From assembly GCF_022811845.1 (NCBI RefSeq), contig NZ_CP064266.1:1116001-1180000 (forward strand): a stretch of DNA of 64,000 nt, written 5' to 3'. The number at the start of each line of letters is the position of its first letter. The first letter of the stretch is position 1. This DNA comes from Bacillus pseudomycoides. GTDB taxonomy: Bacteria > Bacillota > Bacilli > Bacillales > Bacillaceae_G. The notes under the pieces are model-generated. The model was not told the DNA's origin. It saw nothing but the letters and a program-made list of their open reading frames with translations, and searched no databases. The translations under genes and the position numbers were made by a program. Below are positions 43,845 through 52,395 of this stretch, piece by piece.

Positions 43845-46584
43845 AGTAACAATTCGGCTCCAGCACATAAGTCAAGGTTGGTTCCTTTGGGGAGAGGATG
43901 AAACCGGCAATCTACTACCGATAAAAGATTGGAAACAAAATGCTTTCACGTGGCACACGACTTCCTACTTCGGCACCTTTTTAAAAGAAGCTATATACGA
44001 AGGGCGAAGCGGCTTCGTGCTAACAAACGTCCAAGTGTTCGAGTATATTGCAAAAAAACCGATGAACTCTTTTGCCGGATTACAAATAAATGGTCCCATT
44101 ACCGCTCTTACACCAAATGCCAAAGAGCTATGGGACCACTTTATAACTGGAAATTTCATACCAGATATGAAGCACTGGAGTAATTATCCCTCATGGAAAG
44201 TAACAGGTGTTTCAATCCAAGATGAAACACTTGTATCGCTTTTCTCCCATGCAATTAATGAAACAATTCGTCAAGACGCCCGCTCAAGTGAAGGCTGGGA
44301 AAATGCAAAACGATTATATGAACACTACGACTTTACGAAAAGACAATTGGAAACAGCGCTTCGTGAAGAAGATTGGTTCCGAAAAATTGGTTACATTGAA
44401 GATGATCTTCCATTTACAATTGGTCTTCGCCTGCAAGAGCCGCACGAAGATTTTGAAATGTGGAAGCTTGAAACAATTATTACAACGAAGCGCGGAGCAC
44501 ATCGGATATATGTATATAATGGCATCGATTCACTACCAAAAAGATGGCATAGCTATGAAGAGCGTATTCAAGAAACGCAGGAAGGATTTGGCAAGCTCGT
44601 TCCATGGCTTCGTGAAGATGATCACTTTCGAACAGAGCTCTATGAAACGGAAGCATGGAACTTCTTAACAGAAGCGAGCAACGAATTATTAGCAGCTGGC
44701 GTTGATATTTTATTACCGTCTTGGTGGCAAAATTTAAAAGCAACGAAACCGAAGTTACGTGTTCAAGTGAAGCAAAGTACAAATCAGACGCAGTCCTTCT
44801 TCGGCATGAATACTCTCGTTGATTTCGACTGGCGCGTTTCTACAGATGGTATTGATCTATCAGAAAGCGAATTTTTTGACCTTGTCGAGCAAAACAAACG
44901 ACTCTTCAATTTAAACGGCCAATGGATGAGACTAGACCCTGCCTTTATTGAAGAAGTGAAAAAACTAATGAAACGCGCAGATAAATACGGTCTGGAAATG
45001 AAAGATGTCTTGCAGCAACATTTATCCAACTCTGCCGAAGTAGAGGTCGTAGAAGACGACAATCCATTTACAGATATTGAAATTGAGCTAGATGGCTATT
45101 ACGAGGAACTTATCCAAAAGCTCCTCCATATCGGAGACATTCCGAAAGTTCAAATCCCATCCTCCTTACAAGCCACACTTCGCCCATACCAAGAGCACGG
45201 TGTGGAGTGGCTCTTATATTTACGAGAACTTGGATTTGGAGCGTTACTAGCGGATGATATGGGACTTGGAAAAAGTATCCAAACAATTACTTACTTATTA
45301 TACGTGAAAGAAAATCGCCTCCAAACAGGCCCGGCGTTAATCATCGCACCGACGTCTGTTCTTGGAAATTGGCAGAAAGAATTTGAACGCTTCGCCCCGA
45401 ACTTACAGGTTCAACTGCATTATGGAGGCAATCGTTCAAAAGGCGATTCATTTAAAGGCTTTCTTCAAAATGCAGATGTTATATTAACTTCTTATGCATT
45501 AGCACAGCTTGACGAAGAAGAATTAAGCGCGCATTGCTGGGATGCAATCATCCTAGATGAAGCACAGAATATTAAGAACCCACAAACGAAACAATCGAGA
45601 GCGGTTCGTAATTTACAAGCAAATCATAAGATCGCTTTAACAGGTACGCCGATGGAAAACCGTTTAGCAGAGCTATGGTCTATTTTTGACTTCTTAAATC
45701 ATGGATACCTTGGAAGCCTAGGGCAGTTTCAGCGCCGCTTCGTAACACCGATTGAAAAAGATCGTGATGAAGCGAAAATTCAGCAAGTACAAAGATTCAT
45801 CTCACCATTCTTACTGCGCCGAACAAAGCAAGACCAAACAGTCGCATTAAACTTACCGGACAAACAAGAACAGAAAGCATACTGTCCCCTAACAGGTGAG
45901 CAAGCATCACTATATGAACAACTCGTACAAGATACGCTGCAAAATGTTGAAGGGCTGACTGGGATCGAGCGACGCGGCTTCATTTTATTGATGCTAAATA
46001 AACTAAAACAAATTTGCAATCATCCCGCTCTTTATTTAAAAGAAGAAACACCGAAAGATATTGTGCAGCGTTCTATGAAGACACAAACATTAATGGATCT
46101 CATTGAAAATATAAAAGATCAAAATGAAAGTTGCTTAATTTTTACACAATATATCGGAATGGGAAATATGTTACAGAAAATATTAGAAGAGAGATTCGGC
46201 CAGCGTGTTCTCTTCCTAAACGGTAGTGTACCAAAGGCAGAACGTGATAAGATGATCGAACAATTCCAAAACGGAACATATGACGTCTTCATCCTATCAT
46301 TAAAAGCTGGTGGAACCGGTCTGAATTTAACTGCCGCAAACCATGTCATTCACTATGATCGTTGGTGGAATCCAGCCGTCGAAAATCAAGCAACCGACCG
46401 TGCTTATCGCATCGGTCAAAAGCGTTTTGTACATGTCCATAAACTCATTACAACAGGTACACTCGAAGAAAAAATCGATGAAATGCTGGAACGGAAACAA
46501 TCGCTAAGTAGCGCAATCATCACAAGTGACAGCTGGATGACTGAACTATCAACAAACGAATTGAAAGAACTACTCGGCATGTAA
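43828..46584 (+). CDS. ywqA: SNF2-family DEAD/H helicase-like ATPase (YwqA-like)
   Basis: A 918-residue protein. An N-terminal SNF2-associated region (about 1-430) precedes the SWI2/SNF2 motor: motif I LADDMGLGKSIQTITYLL (about 474-491), Ia LIIAPTSVLGNWQKEF, DEAQ box (IILDEAQNIKN), motif III ALTGTPMENRLAELWSIFDF, and the C-terminal RecA domain with LSLKAGGTGLNLTAANHVIH and DRAYRIGQ. It translocates on double-stranded DNA in related enzymes. It is translationally coupled to the SWIM protein. Confidence 0.94.
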   Translation: MIIQTEVTIRLQHISQGWFLWGEDETGNLLPIKDWKQNAFTWHTTSYFGTFLKEAIYEGRSGFVLTNVQVFEYIAKKPMNSFAGLQINGPITALTPNAKELWDHFITGNFIPDMKHWSNYPSWKVTGVSIQDETLVSLFSHAINETIRQDARSSEGWENAKRLYEHYDFTKRQLETALREEDWFRKIGYIEDDLPFTIGLRLQEPHEDFEMWKLETIITTKRGAHRIYVYNGIDSLPKRWHSYEERIQETQEGFGKLVPWLREDDHFRTELYETEAWNFLTEASNELLAAGVDILLPSWWQNLKATKPKLRVQVKQSTNQTQSFFGMNTLVDFDWRVSTDGIDLSESEFFDLVEQNKRLFNLNGQWMRLDPAFIEEVKKLMKRADKYGLEMKDVLQQHLSNSAEVEVVEDDNPFTDIEIELDGYYEELIQKLLHIGDIPKVQIPSSLQATLRPYQEHGVEWLLYLRELGFGALLADDMGLGKSIQTITYLLYVKENRLQTGPALIIAPTSVLGNWQKEFERFAPNLQVQLHYGGNRSKGDSFKGFLQNADVILTSYALAQLDEEELSAHCWDAIILDEAQNIKNPQTKQSRAVRNLQANHKIALTGTPMENRLAELWSIFDFLNHGYLGSLGQFQRRFVTPIEKDRDEAKIQQVQRFISPFLLRRTKQDQTVALNLPDKQEQKAYCPLTGEQASLYEQLVQDTLQNVEGLTGIERRGFILLMLNKLKQICNHPALYLKEETPKDIVQRSMKTQTLMDLIENIKDQNESCLIFTQYIGMGNMLQKILEERFGQRVLFLNGSVPKAERDKMIEQFQNGTYDVFILSLKAGGTGLNLTAANHVIHYDRWWNPAVENQATDRAYRIGQKRFVHVHKLITTGTLEEKIDEMLERKQSLSSAIITSDSWMTELSTNELKELLGM

Positions 46585-46608
46585 CATCACTTCGTATATT
46601 GCGAATAA

Positions 46609-46642
46609 GAAGGAGCTATCCCTAAGGGTTAGCTCCTTTTTT
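46609..46642. terminator. Terminator between ywqA and the VanZ gene
   Basis: AGGAGCTA/TAGCTCCT with extra CCCT/AGGG pairing, followed by seven T residues on the plus strand. Confidence 0.9.
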
Positions 46643-47114
46643 TATGCCAAAACCAATTGCTTATTATAATGCCTGTCAATCCGCCCGATGTATCTAAAAT
46701 AGAATCTTGCCACATCGGTGTACGGTCACCTGTAAACCATTGATGAATTTCATCGAATGTTGCATAGCCAGCGACAAAAAGAAGCGCAAATAAAAAAGCT
46801 CTCTTCCTCGAACATCCTGAACGATGCAATGCATAGTATGCCAATGCTCCAAGCATAAAGAACACCATAAAATGAGCTCCTTTACGAAGGAAAAACTCCA
46901 TAAAACCGCCAACACCTTTATTTGCAATACTAACCGGTGTACCTCCTCCATAATCAATGGATACCCATGAAAAATGATCTTTCACAAATTCCACGTTCAC
47001 GTACTGTTCAATATCTGATCGCATATCCTGCTTTTTATACGGCTGTGCTGAAGAATAAAAAATAATCCCCATCCAGATTAAAACGGGAATCCAAACTAAC
47101 CATTTACGATGCAT
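46629..47114 (-). CDS. VanZ family membrane protein
   Basis: A 161-residue protein with four helices. LIWMGIIFYSSAQPYKKQD at the N-terminus, RKGAHFMVFFMLGALAYYAL in the middle and ATFDEIHQWFTGDRTPMWQDSILDTSGGLTGI in continuous context at the end (the FDEIHQ, GR and D..D core) define the VanZ-like family. Family members can lower teicoplanin sensitivity, but most are uncharacterised. GAGGAG before the ATG at 47114 sets the start. It stands alone. Confidence 0.9.
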   Translation of the reverse strand: MHRKWLVWIPVLIWMGIIFYSSAQPYKKQDMRSDIEQYVNVEFVKDHFSWVSIDYGGGTPVSIANKGVGGFMEFFLRKGAHFMVFFMLGALAYYALHRSGCSRKRAFLFALLFVAGYATFDEIHQWFTGDRTPMWQDSILDTSGGLTGIIISNWFWHKKRS

Positions 47115-47224
47115 CTTTAGAAACTCCTCTCTTATTCTTCTAAGGGTACCAAAAAAAAGAAAAAATTTCACGCCAAAATATGACCATTCGCTCCTATATA
47201 TATAGCGAAAAGGGGGTGAAAAAC

Positions 47225-47449
47225 ATGGCAATTGAAACAATTGTAACTGATTTAAGCTTACGTCTTGTCCTAAACGGCGGCACAGACAACAACGGGAAAA
47301 CAATTTTAAAAAACAAACAGTTTAAACGAGTAAAACCAAACGCTGATGCTACAAAAGTACATGAAGTGGGACTTGCTCTTGCTTCATTACAAGGATTAAA
47401 GCTTCATGCTGTTCAGCTTTTAAGCACATCTGACATCTCAAATCCGTAA
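47225..47449 (+). CDS. DUF1659 family small protein
   Basis: A 74-residue protein with the DUF1659 pattern (ETIVTDLSLRLVLNGGTDNN, KQFKRVKPNAD, VGLALASLQ). AGGGGGTG before ATG 47225 sets the start. It is paired with a DUF2922 gene 27 bases downstream, a pairing common in Firmicutes; neither has a known role. Confidence 0.9.
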   Translation: MAIETIVTDLSLRLVLNGGTDNNGKTILKNKQFKRVKPNADATKVHEVGLALASLQGLKLHAVQLLSTSDISNP

Positions 47450-47476
47450 ATTTTAATGAAAAGGAGGTAAACACAA

Positions 47477-47692
47477 ATGACAGTACTCGAGCTGATTTTC
47501 TTAAAAGAAGATGGAAAAACCGTCGTCTTTTCTATCGACAATCCAATTACACCGGTGAATGAACAAACCATTAGCCAAGTGATGGACACCATTCTCTCCT
47601 CTGCAATTTTCTTATCACTTAGCGGGAACACTCGTAAAAAAGGAGCACGACTTGTTGAAAAGACAGTATCAGAAGTAACACTTGCTCCTTAA
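47477..47692 (+). CDS. DUF2922 family small protein
   Basis: A 71-residue protein with the DUF2922 pattern (LELIFLKEDGKTVVFSIDNP, then VNEQTISQVMDTIL). AAGGAGG precedes it. It forms a two-gene unit with the DUF1659 protein and ends at a strong bidirectional terminator. Confidence 0.9.
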   Translation: MTVLELIFLKEDGKTVVFSIDNPITPVNEQTISQVMDTILSSAIFLSLSGNTRKKGARLVEKTVSEVTLAP

Positions 47693-47699
47693 ACAAAAA

Positions 47700-47739
47700 A
47701 AAGACGAAGCTGCATCACTTTGCAGCTTCGTCTTTTTTC
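47700..47739. terminator. Bidirectional terminator overlapping the end of the convergent gene
   Basis: AAGACGAAGCTGCA/TGCAGCTTCGTCTT perfect stem with A- and T-runs. The right arm also codes for the last residues (KKDEAAK) of the DUF4359 protein. Confidence 0.92.
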
Positions 47740-48113
47740 TTCGGCATCTCAATCGGAAGAAAAATATGAGAAAACCCAACCGAAACATATTTATAGTTTT
47801 CTTTCCCTAGTGTAAATTCTGTCGTATATGTCGAGAAGAAAATATAATCACTTCGCTTTGTATAATGGTTAATCAACACGTCAACTTGGGGCTCTACATA
47901 TTTCTTCGCTAACTTCTTACCAACTGTTGCAAGTTCACCAACAAATCCATCTGGATCTTCTTTTTCAACCTCTGTTAACTTTTTACTAATATCATTGCGT
48001 TTCATAAACTGCTTGGCCGCCCAGTCCGTATACTCCCCTTTACTCGGGTTACTGTTTGCTAAATATACGAAAAGAAGGACAATAAGTGCCATAATAATAT
48101 ATTTGCGTTTCAT
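47715..48113 (-). CDS. DUF4359-like membrane-anchored protein
   Basis: A 132-residue protein with one N-terminal signal-anchor helix (about 5-20), then SNPSKGEYTDWAAKQF and an extracytoplasmic alpha/beta domain ending FTLGKENYKYVSVGFSHIF. The layout and the NPS..Y.DW.A motif match DUF4359, whose function is unknown. The coding end lies inside the shared terminator. Confidence 0.75.
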   Translation of the reverse strand: MKRKYIIMALIVLLFVYLANSNPSKGEYTDWAAKQFMKRNDISKKLTEVEKEDPDGFVGELATVGKKLAKKYVEPQVDVLINHYTKRSDYIFFSTYTTEFTLGKENYKYVSVGFSHIFLPIEMPKKKDEAAK

Positions 48114-48304
48114 ATTCTATCACCGCCTAACTGTTTCTATTTTCATATATATGTACAAGCGATGCAAATTATATAAATCTAAATTAAAAAAACGATAGAA
48201 ACCCTTTCTTTTTAAGAAGGAAAAGAGTGTAGATTCATTTTTGTATGCAAAATAGCTTATATGTCGAAAAATTAAAATGAATTTATATAGAAAGCTTACG
48301 ATTT

Positions 48305-48352
48305 ACAAAATAAAATTTACAAATAATTACAAATAATTAAAATAATTAAAAT
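48305..48352 (+). promoter_or_regulatory. Phased A/T repeat upstream of comK
   Basis: The 10-base unit AATTACAAAT or AATTAAAAT occurs four times in a row (from about 48314 to 48352), followed by a T-run. A/T tracts in step with the helix bend DNA, and ComK binds paired A/T boxes, so this is a plausible autoregulatory site. The remaining 48.1-48.3 kb shows nothing else. Confidence 0.5.
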
Positions 48353-48419
48353 TGTTTTTATATTTCATCTATATACTAAAATATGTAAAAACTAATACTT
48401 TTTAAGGGAGGCCTTTCCT

Positions 48420-48953
48420 TTGGACGATCTAGTTAGTCATGATACTATTTCTAGTTCTACAATGATACTTGAGCCTTACGCACATCCTTTTCATCGTACT
48501 AAACTAACAGAAAATGACGGAAATGTTAAGTTTTCACCTAAAACACCATTACAATTGATAAAACTATCTTGCCTATTACATAACCATTCTACATATAAAG
48601 GAAGGCGAGATGCGATTCAAGAAAATTATTACTTTAAACAAAACATCCCAATCCCAATTGATCATCGTCATTATGTTTGTGCCATTCCAACAAAATCTCC
48701 TGCATCTCCAGATTGTACTTGGGTTTTCTATAATCATATAAATAGAATAGAAATTTATAATAATCGTAAGCAATCCAAAATTCATTTTTATAATGGTACA
48801 ACCATTATTGTTGCTATTAGCTTTTATCAAATGCAACAACAATTCCTAAAGGCTGGTTTTTTATTATGCCGTATGAACATGCGGGATTCTCAGCAATTTC
48901 GAGATATTTATAAAGTCATTCGCCTCCTAGACAAACCATTATTTCCTTATTAG
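48420..48953 (+). CDS. comK: Competence transcription factor ComK
   Basis: A 177-residue ComK protein starting at TTG, with GGGAGG about eight bases upstream. PHKTKLTENDGN-like text (PFHRTKLTENDGNVKF), LIKLSCLLHNHSTYKGRRDA, KQNIPIPIDHRHYVCAIPT, CTWVFYNHI and CRMNMRDSQQFRDIY are conserved in the family. It activates DNA-uptake genes. B. cereus group strains carry two ComK paralogues; I cannot tell which one this is. A sigma factor gene is convergent with it. Confidence 0.93.
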   Translation: MDDLVSHDTISSSTMILEPYAHPFHRTKLTENDGNVKFSPKTPLQLIKLSCLLHNHSTYKGRRDAIQENYYFKQNIPIPIDHRHYVCAIPTKSPASPDCTWVFYNHINRIEIYNNRKQSKIHFYNGTTIIVAISFYQMQQQFLKAGFLLCRMNMRDSQQFRDIYKVIRLLDKPLFPY

Positions 48954-48965
48954 TACAAATTTTTC

Positions 48966-49008
48966 AGCAAAATGGAAGACATGAAATATCTCTGTCTTCC
49001 ATTTTGCT
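48966..49008. terminator. Bidirectional terminator between comK and the sigma factor gene
   Basis: Sixteen-base perfect arms AGCAAAATGGAAGACA (48966-48981) and its complement (48993-49008). Confidence 0.88.
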
Positions 49009-49012
49009 ATTT

Positions 49013-49486
49013 TCATTCTTGTATACTGCTGCGCATCTTCCCTAGCGCCTGCCGATATATCCATCTCACTTGATGATACGTCATCTCCATCTCTTCAGCA
49101 ACTTCATGTATCTTCTTTCCTGCATAAAAACGTTCGTAAATAATATGTTTCTCTTTCTCATCTAACAAACTCATATAATCCTGAACTTCTGATGATACTT
49201 CCGCTCCGCATACATTTTGCAAAATTTCTTGTCCGGAGAATGTATGCCGTTTTTGAAATCGACTTTCTTTCTTCAACGTCTCTAATAAATATCCGCGCAC
49301 TGTTACGAATGCATAAGCGGAAAAAGTTCCCTTCTCTTCCTCATACTTTTCATATGCCTTCCAAAGTCCAATTAAACCACATTGATAGTACTCTTCATAA
49401 TCCCGGTACAGACAAAGCTTCTTCATCTGATTTTTAATCATCTTTTCATACAACGTAACTGCTTCTGTAAAAGTAGCCGGTTTCAT
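49013..49486 (-). CDS. Small sigma-70 family RNA polymerase sigma factor
   Basis: A 157-residue sigma factor. Region 2 is recognisable as YEEYYQCGLIGLWKAYEKYE with GTFSAYAFVTVRGYLLETLK (residues about 30-74); region 4 as LLDEKEKHIIYERFYAGKKI with EVAEEMEMTYHQVRWIYRQA. It has no region 3 and no adjacent anti-sigma gene, so it could act with ComK or independently. Three TACCT-containing direct repeats (about 49488-49535) overlap its promoter region. Confidence 0.88.
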   Translation of the reverse strand: MKPATFTEAVTLYEKMIKNQMKKLCLYRDYEEYYQCGLIGLWKAYEKYEEEKGTFSAYAFVTVRGYLLETLKKESRFQKRHTFSGQEILQNVCGAEVSSEVQDYMSLLDEKEKHIIYERFYAGKKIHEVAEEMEMTYHQVRWIYRQALGKMRSSIQE

Positions 49487-49564
49487 ATTATACCTATTCC
49501 TAAAAGGTATACCTCTTTGTTATTCCGCGGTACCTTTACAATATAAGAAGATAAGGGAGATTTC

Positions 49565-49645
49565 ATGGGAGGTTATTTCAAATTCTCTCTAGGGAAATTT
49601 GAAATATGGCTAAGAGAAATTTTAAATTCTAGAACTAGTATTTAA
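49565..49645 (+). CDS. Possible 26-residue amphipathic peptide
   Basis: ATG at 49565 follows AAGGGAG five bases upstream; the product is MGGYFKFSLGKFEIWLREIL followed by NSRTSI. The pattern of aromatic, aliphatic and charged residues is amphipathic. TACAAT/TATAAG elements lie just upstream and a rho-independent terminator 20 bases downstream. The mRNA also contains perfect 10-base arms ATTTCAAATT/AATTTGAAAT, so a structured RNA is an alternative. Confidence 0.45.
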   Translation: MGGYFKFSLGKFEIWLREILNSRTSI

Positions 49646-49664
49646 AGTACATGCAAAAAATAAA

Positions 49665-49690
49665 AAACCGGCTCCATATGAGCCGGTTTC
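49665..49690. terminator. Terminator shared by the small ORF and the YIP1 gene
   Basis: AAACCGGCTC/GAGCCGGTTT stem with A-run on one side and T residues on the other. Confidence 0.88.
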
Positions 49691-49706
49691 ATAAATATAT
49701 ATTATA

Positions 49707-50381
49707 TTATGCTTTCGGGAACATACCGCCAATTGCACCGAACCCTAATGTTAAAATAAAGAAAACAACAACAAGAATCGTTGCTTGTTTCTTACTTAAA
49801 CCAGCCGTAATATGTAATCCTAATCCTGTTACCACTAATCCCCAAATTGCAAATACCTCAAACTGTTTTAGAATGCCATGTACAACGCCACCAGTAGAAG
49901 CAAATGCTGGTCCTAAACCTGTATACATTTCTTGCCCATTTCCACCAAGAATAAATGCTAGTACCATATTTATAATGACACCAAGAGTACCAATGATACT
50001 AGAATAAACAGTGATTGCTAGTAATTTTTTATAAGGAGTATCATTGCTCATAAACATCATTAACACTTTATACACGGCTGCACCGATAAAGAATGTGATT
50101 ATAATAACAAGAGCTGAAAAAAGAAAGCCGCCGCCTAGTGTGAACGCCAATGGCACTTCAAGGCCAAGCTCTTTATTTGCTGCCATAGACGCAGGATCCT
50201 TTGAATATAAATACGACGCAAGAGCCCCCATCATACCACCTAATACGGCCATTAACCAAAAAGCACCCCATACCGCATTACTATTCTTCATTCTTTCGAA
50301 TTGTAAGCCAGGAGATGTGATCATTCCTAGTAAAGATGGTTTTTCTCCACTAACCTTTTGCGAATTAACATTCGGTTCCAT
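49707..50381 (-). CDS. yknW: Yip1-domain membrane protein (YknW-like)
   Basis: A 224-residue protein with about five membrane helices and a Yip1 domain (LLGMITSPGLQFERMKNSN, AVYKVLMMFMSNDTPYKKLL, YSSIIGTLGVIINMVLAFIL). In B. subtilis YknW assembles with the YknXYZ exporter that protects against the SdpC toxin. Here the gene follows yknZ-like DNA on the same strand but behind two long hairpins, whereas in B. subtilis yknW comes first. RBS AAGGAGG. Confidence 0.78.
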   Translation of the reverse strand: MEPNVNSQKVSGEKPSLLGMITSPGLQFERMKNSNAVWGAFWLMAVLGGMMGALASYLYSKDPASMAANKELGLEVPLAFTLGGGFLFSALVIIITFFIGAAVYKVLMMFMSNDTPYKKLLAITVYSSIIGTLGVIINMVLAFILGGNGQEMYTGLGPAFASTGGVVHGILKQFEVFAIWGLVVTGLGLHITAGLSKKQATILVVVFFILTLGFGAIGGMFPKA

Positions 50382-50412
50382 TCTAAAAAACCTCCTTGTA
50401 TTTATATAACCC

Positions 50413-50507
50413 GTTCTGATGGGCGGTTCGCATCCTCTTTACTAGAAGTGGCGAACCGCCCATCAGAACAATATGTATATGTAGTAGAGGAGCGTCCCTC
50501 TACTACA
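50413..50507 (-). promoter_or_regulatory. Two long hairpins between yknZ and yknW
   Basis: Arms 50413-50431 and 50451-50469 are a perfect 19-bp match; a second hairpin TGTAGTAGAGG/CCTCTACTACA spans 50480-50507. Neither has a T-run on the minus strand. Confidence 0.65.
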
Positions 50508-50515
50508 CTAGCAAT

Positions 50516-51718
50516 CTATTCGTAACGAAGTGCTTCAATTGGATCTAATTTCGCTGCTTTGTTCGCTGGAATTAATCCGAAGATAATACCGAGCGTCATG
50601 GAGAATAGCACGCCTCCAACAACTACTTGCCATGAAACAAGCGGTGGCCAGTTTGCGAATGACGAAACAATATGTGCGCCACCGTAACCAAGACCGATTC
50701 CAATTAATCCACCAAGAAGCGTTAACATAACAGCCTCAATTAAGAATTGTAACAAAATTTTACTGCGCGTTGCTCCAAGTGCTTTACGTACCCCGATCTC
50801 ACGCGTACGCTCTGTTACAGATACAAGCATAATGTTCATAACACCAATACCACCAACGACTAGCGAAATACCTGCGATACCACCGATAATCATCGTCATG
50901 ATATTTGTCATTTTGGTAATACCATCTTGAATTTCTTTTAAGTTCATTACTTCATATTTACCTGTAAATTCACTTGGCTTACGACTATTTAATACCTCAG
51001 CTGCTTTCTTACCAGCGGCTTCTAAATGGTCAACATTTTTCGCCTGCACAGAAATATTTTGAATTTCATCTGTTCCATATATAGTTGGCCATAGTGTTAA
51101 TGGAATAAGAGCTTCAGAATCTCCTCCCATTCCCATAAACCCACCTTCTGCCTCATATACACCAATGATTTGCATCGGTTGACCTTTCATTTCAATGATT
51201 GCTCCAACTGGATTCTCTTTTTCAAATATCTTCTTTTCTACACCCGTGCTAATCATGATAACATTATTTCCCTGTTCAACATCTGTGTCATTTAATGAGC
51301 GACCTTTTTTCACCTTCACTTTATTTGCGGCAAAATATTCACTGTCTAACCCTTTAATGTTCACCATATCTTTTTTATCATTGACGTCAATTGTTTCCAT
51401 ATTCGAATTCGTCTTAATTACATGTGCGATTTCTGGAAGCCTTTTAACCTCAAAAATATCTTCTTCCGTCAATTTAGGTTGCTCCATTGCCCCCACACCA
51501 AATTGATCGTTCATGTCAGCACTATAGTAAATCGAAATTACACTATTTCCAGAACCAACAAATTGTGATTTTAACGCCGCTTCCCCGCCTTGCCCAATCG
51601 CAACAACAGTAATAATGGAACCGACACCGATAATAATTCCAAGCATCGTAAGTGCCGAGCGCAGTTTATGAGCTAGAATAGAAGATAGGGCAATTTTGAT
51701 GCTATCTAGTAAACTCAT
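50516..51718 (-). CDS. yknZ: MacB/FtsX-type ABC transporter permease (YknZ-like)
   Basis: A 400-residue permease with the MacB topology: one N-terminal helix (ILAHKLRSALTMLGIIIGVG), a large extracytoplasmic domain (about 45-275) and three C-terminal helices including VTERTREIGVRKALGATR. The start at 51718 overlaps the ATPase stop by ATGA, so they are coupled. With the adaptor and ATPase upstream it forms a YknXYZ-like exporter. Confidence 0.9.
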   Translation of the reverse strand: MSLLDSIKIALSSILAHKLRSALTMLGIIIGVGSIITVVAIGQGGEAALKSQFVGSGNSVISIYYSADMNDQFGVGAMEQPKLTEEDIFEVKRLPEIAHVIKTNSNMETIDVNDKKDMVNIKGLDSEYFAANKVKVKKGRSLNDTDVEQGNNVIMISTGVEKKIFEKENPVGAIIEMKGQPMQIIGVYEAEGGFMGMGGDSEALIPLTLWPTIYGTDEIQNISVQAKNVDHLEAAGKKAAEVLNSRKPSEFTGKYEVMNLKEIQDGITKMTNIMTMIIGGIAGISLVVGGIGVMNIMLVSVTERTREIGVRKALGATRSKILLQFLIEAVMLTLLGGLIGIGLGYGGAHIVSSFANWPPLVSWQVVVGGVLFSMTLGIIFGLIPANKAAKLDPIEALRYE

Positions 51719-52395
51719 ACCGCACACCTTCTATCTTCTGTAATTTTCCCATCTCTTAACACAATTCGGCGCGAAGAATACGCCGCGACTTCCTCTTCAT
51801 GCGTAACCATAACAATCGTCGTACCTTCTTCATTTAACTTTGTGAAAATGTCCATAACCTGCTGTCCAGATTTTGTATCAAGGGCACCAGTTGGCTCATC
51901 AGCCATAATAAACGTTGGATCATTCGCAATGGAACGAGCAATCGCCACACGTTGCTTCTGTCCACCTGAAAGTTCGCTCGGCAAGTGATGCACCCTGTCC
52001 GACAAACCAACCTTTTCAAGTGCTTCAAGAGCTCTTTGGCGACGCTCAGCTTTCTTCACACCACCATAGATCAGTGGAAGCTCTACATTTTCTACTGCTG
52101 AAAGACGTGGCAATAAGTTGAAATGCTGGAATACAAAGCCGATATATTCATTACGAATAAGGGCAAGTTTTGCCTCATCTGCTGTTAAGATATTCACGTC
52201 ATTCAACATATATTCGCCTTCTGTTGGACGATCTAAACAACCGATAATATTCATGAGCGTTGATTTCCCTGAACCAGATGGGCCCATAATCGAGACAAAC
52301 TCACCGCTTTGAATCGTTAAACTAATGCCATGTAAAATCGGTACCGCAAGTTTCCCTTGATAATATGTTTTATGAATATTGTTTAACGTAATCAT
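51715..52395 (-). CDS. yknY: ABC transporter ATPase (YknY-like, LolD/MacB family)
   Basis: A 226-residue nucleotide-binding subunit: Walker A GPSGSGKSTLMNIIG, Q-loop QHFNLLPRL, signature LSGGQKQRVAIARS, Walker B FIMADEPTGALD and switch His in VMVTHEEEVA. It couples ATP hydrolysis to the MacB-type permease. It overlaps both neighbours by ATGA. Confidence 0.94.
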   Translation of the reverse strand: MITLNNIHKTYYQGKLAVPILHGISLTIQSGEFVSIMGPSGSGKSTLMNIIGCLDRPTEGEYMLNDVNILTADEAKLALIRNEYIGFVFQHFNLLPRLSAVENVELPLIYGGVKKAERRQRALEALEKVGLSDRVHHLPSELSGGQKQRVAIARSIANDPTFIMADEPTGALDTKSGQQVMDIFTKLNEEGTTIVMVTHEEEVAAYSSRRIVLRDGKITEDRRCAV

